Shown here in pieces: positions 59,018 through 64,000 of a DNA stretch of 64,000 nt; positions within the stretch are counted from its first letter, which is position 1, and the number at the start of each line of letters is the position of its first letter. The DNA comes from Holophagales bacterium (lineage in GTDB: Bacteria; Acidobacteriota; Thermoanaerobaculia; UBA5066), in assembly GCA_016714815.1 (NCBI GenBank), contig JADKBZ010000003.1, positions 310,001 through 374,000 of the forward strand, given 5' to 3'. The notes under the pieces are model-generated. The model had not been told where the DNA came from and did no database searches. It worked only from the letters and a program-made list of their open reading frames with translations. The position numbers and the translations under genes were made by a program.

Positions 59018-60840
59018 GCCGGGCGGGCGCCCGGGCGCTCGTCCTCGCGCTGGCCGCCAGCGGCTTCCTCTCGTTTCCCGGAGCCCGCCTGCTCGCGGCC
59101 CCGGCTGGCGCCGCTGCGCTGGCGAAGACGTCGGGGCGGCCGGCCCCGGTGGCGGCCCTACCGTTCGACCACATCCTCCGGCACGACGAGCTCTCCACCC
59201 TCCTTCGCTCCTGGGCCGCCGCCCGCCCCGAGCTCGTCGAGCTGGAGAGCCTCGGCAAGACCCCCGGCGGACGCGAGATCTGGTTCCTCACCCTCACGAG
59301 CCGCTCGACCGGACCGGCGCGCGAGAAGCCCGCGCTCCTCGTCGACGGAAACATGCACGCCACGGAGCGCGCCGGCGGCGTCGCGGCGCTCCATTTCGTC
59401 TGGAGGCTCCTCTCCGGCTACGGCACCGACGAGCGGGTCACGCGGCTGCTCGACACGCGCACCGTCTATGTCCTGCCGCGGATGACGCCGGACGGCGTCG
59501 ACCAGTCGCTCGCCGAGGGGCGCTTCCTTCGCTCCGTCGGCCGGCCCTCGCCGGACGGCAAGCCCGCGCCCGGGATCTACATGCACGACGTCGACGGCGA
59601 CGGCAAGACCGCCTTCATGCGCCTACGCGATCCGAACGGCCCGTGGAAGCAGCTCGCCGGCGAGCCGCGTCTCCTCGTCCCGCGCGCTCCCGACGAGTCG
59701 GGGGGCGATTACTGGCGCGTCCTTCCCGAGGGAATGATCGAGCAGTACGACGGCGAGACGATCGCCGACCCGCCCGCGCTCGAGGCTCTCGACTTCGGGA
59801 CGAACTTCCCCGGCGACCGCGAGGCCGGCGCGCGCGGCCCGCAGGCCGGCCCCTATCCCACCTCGGAGCCCGAGGTTGCGGCCTATGTCGCGGCGATCCA
59901 GCGGCGGCCGAACATCGTCGCGCACGTCACCTGCCACACCTTCGGAGGCCTCGTCCTCACCCCGCCCGTCAACCGGAGCGAGCGGATGCCGCTTTCGGAC
60001 CGCCGCACCTACGGCACGCTCGCGGCGAAGGCGGCCGAGCTGACGGGATACAGCGCGATGTCGTACCTGGCGCTGCGCGGCGAGAACGCCGACGACGACA
60101 TGCCGAGCGCCTTCGGCTGGCTCTACGACCAGAAGGGGATCTACTCCTACATCACCGAGTTCTGGAACCCGTGGCGCGCCGCCGGCGTCTCCCTCGAAGG
60201 GACGACGGAATCGGCCTGGCTCTGGGGCTTCCACCCCGTCGAGGACGAGGTGAAGTTCCTCCGCTGGAACGATGCGGAGCTCGGCGGAAAGGGCTTCGTC
60301 CCGTGGCACGCCTTCGACCACCCGCAGCTCGGGAAGGTCGAGATCGGCGGCTGGGACAAGATCGGCGTCTGGTACAACGTCCCGTTCGACCGCCTCGAGA
60401 AGGAGGTCGCGCCCCACTCCGAGTGGCTGATCTTCCACGCGCTCGCGCTTCCCCGGCTCGCCGTCCGCTCCCTAACCGCGACACCCGAGGGGCCGAGCCT
60501 CTGGCGGGTCCGCCTCGCCATCGAGAACACCGGCTGGCTGCCGACGAACGGCACGCAGCAGGCCCTCGACCGGCACGCGGTCGGCGAGGTGATCGCGGAG
60601 CTCTCCCTCCCGGCGGGCGCGCGCCTCGTCGACGGCACGCTCCGGAAGGCGCTCGGCCAGCTCGCCGGCCGCAACGAGCAGCGCTCCACGACGACGTGGT
60701 GGGGCTACCGCCCGGGGACGCCCGACCGGGCGCTCGCCGAATGGCTCGTCGCCGCGCCCGCGGGGACGAAGCTCTCCGTCTCGGCCGCCCACGACCGCGC
60801 GGGAACCGTCCGCGCCGAGCTCGTCCTTCCGGCGAAGTAG
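59014..60840 (+). CDS. Exported M14-family zinc carboxypeptidase
   Basis: A 608-residue peptidase. A signal peptide (ALVLALAASGFLSFPGARLLAA) is followed by the M14 catalytic domain. Zinc ligands are His115 and Glu118 (DGNMHATERAGG) and His308 (HVTCHTFGGLVL); the catalytic Glu is probably in SYITEFWNPW. The segment MHDVDGDGKTAFMRLRDPNGPW is typical of bacterial M14 members of the murein/peptide type. A C-terminal beta-rich domain (about 480-608) follows. It would trim peptides outside the cytoplasm. The start is GTG overlapping the preceding stop. It is longer than classic carboxypeptidases because of the C-terminal domain. Confidence 0.9.
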   Translation: MSRAGARALVLALAASGFLSFPGARLLAAPAGAAALAKTSGRPAPVAALPFDHILRHDELSTLLRSWAAARPELVELESLGKTPGGREIWFLTLTSRSTGPAREKPALLVDGNMHATERAGGVAALHFVWRLLSGYGTDERVTRLLDTRTVYVLPRMTPDGVDQSLAEGRFLRSVGRPSPDGKPAPGIYMHDVDGDGKTAFMRLRDPNGPWKQLAGEPRLLVPRAPDESGGDYWRVLPEGMIEQYDGETIADPPALEALDFGTNFPGDREAGARGPQAGPYPTSEPEVAAYVAAIQRRPNIVAHVTCHTFGGLVLTPPVNRSERMPLSDRRTYGTLAAKAAELTGYSAMSYLALRGENADDDMPSAFGWLYDQKGIYSYITEFWNPWRAAGVSLEGTTESAWLWGFHPVEDEVKFLRWNDAELGGKGFVPWHAFDHPQLGKVEIGGWDKIGVWYNVPFDRLEKEVAPHSEWLIFHALALPRLAVRSLTATPEGPSLWRVRLAIENTGWLPTNGTQQALDRHAVGEVIAELSLPAGARLVDGTLRKALGQLAGRNEQRSTTTWWGYRPGTPDRALAEWLVAAPAGTKLSVSAAHDRAGTVRAELVLPAK

Positions 60841-60848
60841 GTTCCGAT

Positions 60849-60874
60849 CCCGCGGTCTCGGGGCCGGCCGCGGG
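60849..60874 (+). terminator. Weak hairpin after the M14 peptidase gene
   Basis: CCCGCGG and CCGCGGG can form a 7-bp stem around a 12-base loop just after the stop at 60840. It has no T tract and may be chance in GC-rich DNA. Confidence 0.35.
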
Positions 60875-60891
60875 GACAGGCATTAACCGTT

Positions 60892-60924
60892 ATCCGATAC
60901 AGCCGCATTACATTTTGATACACT
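60892..60924. promoter_or_regulatory. GATACA direct-repeat operator, copy 2
   Basis: The same arms as at 50868-50900 occur here: ATCCGATACAGCCGCA (60892-60907) and TTGATACACT (60915-60924), again seven bases apart with a different spacer. GATACA units start at 60896 and 60917, 21 bp apart. It ends 57 bases before the start of the molybdopterin oxidoreductase gene, similar to the 52 bases between copy 1 and its gene. Confidence 0.65.
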
Positions 60925-60981
60925 TCCCGAGCCGCAGCGGAGACGCCGGAGAGCGCCTGGAGCTCGGCCGGGAGATTCCAG

Positions 60982-63951
60982 ATGGCCCTCGACACCGCGA
61001 AAGTCTCGGTCCTCCTCTACGGCCTCGAGAAGCTCCTCCGACTCACGGCGCGGCGCCACCCCTCATTCGCCGCCCGCCTGAAGGAAAAGGACCTCGTCGC
61101 CCACGTCCGCCTCCGCGACGGCACGCAGGGGCGGACTTTCACGTTCGAAGGCGGCGTCGTCCGCTCCCGCGCGGGGATCCACGGCGACCCTCAGGTCGTT
61201 CTGTCGTTCGAGACGGCCGCGATCGCCGCGCGGCTCCTCGACCCGAGGCGGAGCCAGCTCGATTTCGTCAGCGCGGCGAAGACGTTCCAGATGGAGGCGC
61301 TCGGCGACGACGAGAACGTCGTCTGGCTCTCCCAGACGCTCAACATGCTCGCGAGCATCGGGACGGAGTACGGCGTCGACGCCGGCAACGGAGTCCGCCG
61401 CTTCACGAGCAACACGAACGGCGGCGTCGTCTTCGTCTACGTCAAGGACGGGAAGATCCTGAGGATCACGCCGATCGAGCTGGCCGCCGAGGACGCCGAG
61501 GGGTGGAGCGTCGAGGCGCGCGGGAAGAGCTTCTCTCCCCCGCGGAAGTCGACCGTCAACGCGCACACGCTCGCATGGAAGTCACTCGTCTACTCCCCCG
61601 ACCGCCTCCTCACCCCGATGAAGCGGGTCGACTTCGATCCCGACGGCGAGAGGAACCCGCAGAACCGCGGCACCTCGGGCTACGTGCGGATCAGCTGGGA
61701 CGAGGCGCTCGACCTGGTTGCCAAGGAGATCCAGCGCGTCAAGCAGCAGCACGGCCCCGGCGCCATCCTGAACGGGAGCGGGTCGCACCACACCTGGGGC
61801 GCCCTCGGCTACTGGCTCTCGGCGCGCCTCCGCTTCTTCAACAACGTCGGCTGGACCCCCGTCGCCCACAACCCCGACAGCTGGGAGGGGTGGTACTGGG
61901 GAGCCGCACACCACTGGGGCCAGAGCGCACGCAACGGCGGCGGCGAGACCTACAACACCGTCGAGGACCTCCTCCAGAACTGCGAGATGGTCGTCTTCTG
62001 GTCGAGCGACCCCGAAGCGACGAGCGGCGTCTACGGCGCGCACGACGGCACCGTCCGCCGCCAGTGGCTGAAGGAGCTCGGGATCCCGCTCGTCCACATC
62101 GACCCGTACTACAACCACACGGCGGCCCTCTTCGGCGGCAAGTGGATCGCCCCGCGCCCCGGGAGCGACAGCGCCATGGTCCTCGCGATCGCGCACGTCT
62201 GGATGACCGAGGGGCTCTACGACAAGAGCTACGTCGCCGAGCGGACCGTCGGCTTCGACAAGTGGAAGAGCTACGTCCTCGGCGAGGACGACGGGATCCC
62301 GAAGACGCCCGAGTGGCAGGAGAAGGAGACGGGCGTCCCCGCCAAGGACCTCCGCGCCCTCGCCCGCGAGTGGGGGACGAAGAAGACCTACCTCGCCGCG
62401 GGTGGGATCATCGGCTTCGGCGGGGCGTGCCGCACCGCGAACGGCATCGACTGGGCACGCGGCATGGTCTGCCTCATGGGGATGCAGGGGCTCGGAAAGC
62501 CGGGCGTCAACATGGGGTGCCTCCAGCAGGGGACGCCCGTCGACACCCGCTTCTACTTCCCCGGCTACTCCGAAGGGGGCTTCTCCGGCGACCTCGCGGG
62601 AACGGCGGCCGCGGTCAACGTCTACCCGCGGATGCCGATGGCCCCCTCGATGAACTCGGTCCAGCAGATGATCCCGCGGCTGAAGATCCCCGAGGCCGTC
62701 GTCGACGGCGCGTGCGACGGCTACCCCACCGACCCGAGGACGATCGAAGGGCAGTTCTTCAGGTTCCAGTACCCCTCGCCCGGCCACTCGAAGGTGAAGC
62801 TCTACTACAAGTACGGCGGGTCCCACATCGGCACGATGACCGAGACGAACCGCTTCGCGCGGATGTACCGGACCGACGCCCTCGAATTCGTCGTCAACCA
62901 GTCGATCTGGTTGGAGGGCGAAGCGAAGTTCGCCGACGTGATCCTCCCGGCCTGCACGAACTTCGAGCGCTGGGACATCAGCGAGCTCGCCAACTGCGGC
63001 GGCTACATCCACCACGCCTTCACCCAGATGAACCACCGGATCGCGGTCCTGCAGCACAAGTGCATCGAGCCGCTCGGCGAGTCGAAGTCCGACTTCCAGA
63101 TCTTCCTCGACCTCGCAAAGCGCCTCGGCATCGGGATGGCGTTCTCCGAGGGGTCGAGCGAGCTCGACTGGTGCCGCCGCTACTTCGACGCGACCGACCT
63201 CCCGAAGGCGATCTCGTGGGAGGAGTTCGCGAAAAAGGGGTACTACGTGATCCCGCCCCTCCCCGCGAATCGCCGCGATCCGGTCTCCTACCGCTGGTTC
63301 GCCGAGGGGCGCGCGAAGGACACGCCGGAGCTGACTCCCCTCCCGGGCGACTACACCCACGGCTTCCGCAACGGCCTGCAGACCCAGACAGGGAAGATCG
63401 AGTTCGAGTCGTCGAGCCTCAAACGCTTCGACCCCGACGACCCCGAGCGTGCCCCGATCCTCAAGTACGTCCCCTCCTGGGAAGGGCCGCACGCCACCGA
63501 GCTCTACGCGAAGTACCCGCTCCAGCTCGTCTCGCCCCACCCTCGCTTCACGTTCCACACGCAGAGCGACGGCAAGGAGAGCTTCGTCAACGACATCACG
63601 GACCACCGGACCCGCATCGGCGGCCGCGACTGGTGGATCGTCCGGCTGAATCCCGCGGACGCCGCGGCCCGGGGCGTCGCCGACCGCGACCTCGTGACCG
63701 TCTTCAACGACCGCGGCGCCGTCGTCTGCGCCGCGCAGCTCACCGGCCGCGTCGGCCCCGGCACCGTCCACTCCTACGAGTCGTGCGCCGTCTACGACCC
63801 CGCCGGCGAGCCGGGCCGCTCAGCAGACAGGGGCGGCTGCATCAACATCCTGACGCCGAGCCGGATGCAGATAAAGAAGTCGCACTCCATCGCCGCGATG
63901 TCGTGCCTCGTCGAGATACGAAAGGCGACCGAAGAAGAGGTGGCGCCGTGA
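60982..63951 (+). CDS. Molybdopterin oxidoreductase (transhydroxylase-like) with N-terminal SCP2-like domain
   Basis: A 989-residue protein. Residues 1-130 look like a sterol-carrier/SCP2 domain (DLVAHVRLRDGTQGRTFTFEGGVVRS, DPQVVLSFETAAIAARLLDPRRSQLDFVSAAKTFQMEALGD). The rest is a DMSO-reductase-superfamily catalytic subunit: GYVRISWDEALDLVAKEIQRVKQQHGPGAILNG, GAAHHWGQSARNGGGETYN, MVVFWSSDPEATSGVYGAHDG, FVVNQSIWLEGEAKFADVILPACTNFERWD, PRFTFHTQSDGKESF. No N-terminal Fe-S cysteine cluster and no Tat signal are seen, so it is cytosolic and resembles pyrogallol-phloroglucinol transhydroxylase-like large subunits and gut catechol dehydroxylases. The following gene starts like its Fe-S subunit. A GATACA operator lies upstream. 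The substrate is probably a hydroxylated aromatic or similar compound, by inference only. Confidence 0.85.
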   Translation: MALDTAKVSVLLYGLEKLLRLTARRHPSFAARLKEKDLVAHVRLRDGTQGRTFTFEGGVVRSRAGIHGDPQVVLSFETAAIAARLLDPRRSQLDFVSAAKTFQMEALGDDENVVWLSQTLNMLASIGTEYGVDAGNGVRRFTSNTNGGVVFVYVKDGKILRITPIELAAEDAEGWSVEARGKSFSPPRKSTVNAHTLAWKSLVYSPDRLLTPMKRVDFDPDGERNPQNRGTSGYVRISWDEALDLVAKEIQRVKQQHGPGAILNGSGSHHTWGALGYWLSARLRFFNNVGWTPVAHNPDSWEGWYWGAAHHWGQSARNGGGETYNTVEDLLQNCEMVVFWSSDPEATSGVYGAHDGTVRRQWLKELGIPLVHIDPYYNHTAALFGGKWIAPRPGSDSAMVLAIAHVWMTEGLYDKSYVAERTVGFDKWKSYVLGEDDGIPKTPEWQEKETGVPAKDLRALAREWGTKKTYLAAGGIIGFGGACRTANGIDWARGMVCLMGMQGLGKPGVNMGCLQQGTPVDTRFYFPGYSEGGFSGDLAGTAAAVNVYPRMPMAPSMNSVQQMIPRLKIPEAVVDGACDGYPTDPRTIEGQFFRFQYPSPGHSKVKLYYKYGGSHIGTMTETNRFARMYRTDALEFVVNQSIWLEGEAKFADVILPACTNFERWDISELANCGGYIHHAFTQMNHRIAVLQHKCIEPLGESKSDFQIFLDLAKRLGIGMAFSEGSSELDWCRRYFDATDLPKAISWEEFAKKGYYVIPPLPANRRDPVSYRWFAEGRAKDTPELTPLPGDYTHGFRNGLQTQTGKIEFESSSLKRFDPDDPERAPILKYVPSWEGPHATELYAKYPLQLVSPHPRFTFHTQSDGKESFVNDITDHRTRIGGRDWWIVRLNPADAAARGVADRDLVTVFNDRGAVVCAAQLTGRVGPGTVHSYESCAVYDPAGEPGRSADRGGCINILTPSRMQIKKSHSIAAMSCLVEIRKATEEEVAP

Positions 63952-64000
63952 CCGCAGCCGGCACCTGGCGATTCCTGATCGACGTGGCGAAGTGCGAGGA
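63948..64000 (+). CDS. Fe-S subunit of the molybdopterin oxidoreductase, 5' end only
   Basis: A GTG at 63948 overlaps the preceding stop (GTGA) and opens a frame reading MTAAGTWRFLIDVAKCE to the window edge. FxIDVxKC is the usual start of ferredoxin-type 4Fe-4S subunits of this superfamily, whose first cluster ligand is that Cys. The rest lies outside the window. Translational coupling supports a two-subunit complex. Confidence 0.75.
   Translation, partial: MTAAGTWRFLIDVAKCE

Overview
The window is 64 kb of high-GC bacterial DNA from a Gram-negative with an outer membrane: it carries two TonB-dependent receptors, outer-membrane barrels and signal peptides. The Oar-like receptor with a carboxypeptidase-regulatory domain, LytS/LytTR signalling, a TMTC-like GT-C/TPR protein, a secreted M14 peptidase and the very high GC3 fit Acidobacteriota best, but no rRNA or marker gene confirms this. 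No tRNA, rRNA or CRISPR array was seen.

Layout. 1-7.4 kb is an accessory island with lower GC: the end of an IS21-family element with seven end repeats, a small membrane protein, an orphan GspF/PilC-like protein, a decayed IS630 element with perfect inverted repeats and TA flanks, and a coupled pair of unknown exported or cell-surface genes. 7.4-21.5 kb is chromosomal-type content: a fused double LytS-type histidine kinase whose first kinase half looks dead, its frameshifted LytTR response regulator, an Oar-like receptor, a TMTC-like protein, a TPR/double-cNMP-domain protein, an orphan peptide-binding lipoprotein divergent from an RpiR regulator, a WYL regulator and a DinB protein. A secreted propeller-nitrilase fusion follows at 21.6-23.5 kb.

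23.5-43.2 kb is the core: fourteen minus-strand genes for anaerobic, selenium-linked purine use. In transcription order they are mocA, then (after a promoter with a 14-bp palindrome) ygeY, ygfK, an NCS2 nucleobase permease, a Tsx-like nucleoside channel, ygeW, a fold-type II PLP enzyme, ssnA, arcC, ygeX, a one-chain selenium-dependent xanthine dehydrogenase, xdhC, yqeC and yqeB. The inferred logic is outer- and inner-membrane uptake of nucleosides or purines, hydroxylation and ring opening, then carbamoyl transfer to carbamoyl-phosphate (ATP by ArcC) and deamination of diaminopropionate to pyruvate. No hydantoinase is present in the window.

43.2-64 kb holds gene relics, then a minus-strand oxidative cluster (FAD oxidase, HdrD-like Fe-S protein, second FAD oxidase, CoA-acylating semialdehyde dehydrogenase) next to a MocR-type regulator, an APC permease and PaiB. 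A plus-strand stretch carries a siderophore-type receptor, then a coupled esterase/small exported protein/M14 peptidase set. The window ends in a molybdopterin oxidoreductase with an N-terminal SCP2-like domain and its Fe-S partner. A 33-bp site with two GATACA repeats exactly 21 bp apart lies upstream of both the FAD-oxidase cluster and the molybdopterin oxidoreductase, 10 kb apart, and suggests one regulon.

Three genes (response regulator, Tsx-like channel, exported protein at 44 kb) are each broken by what looks like one lost base in a G/C run, which suggests sequencing or assembly error rather than true decay.
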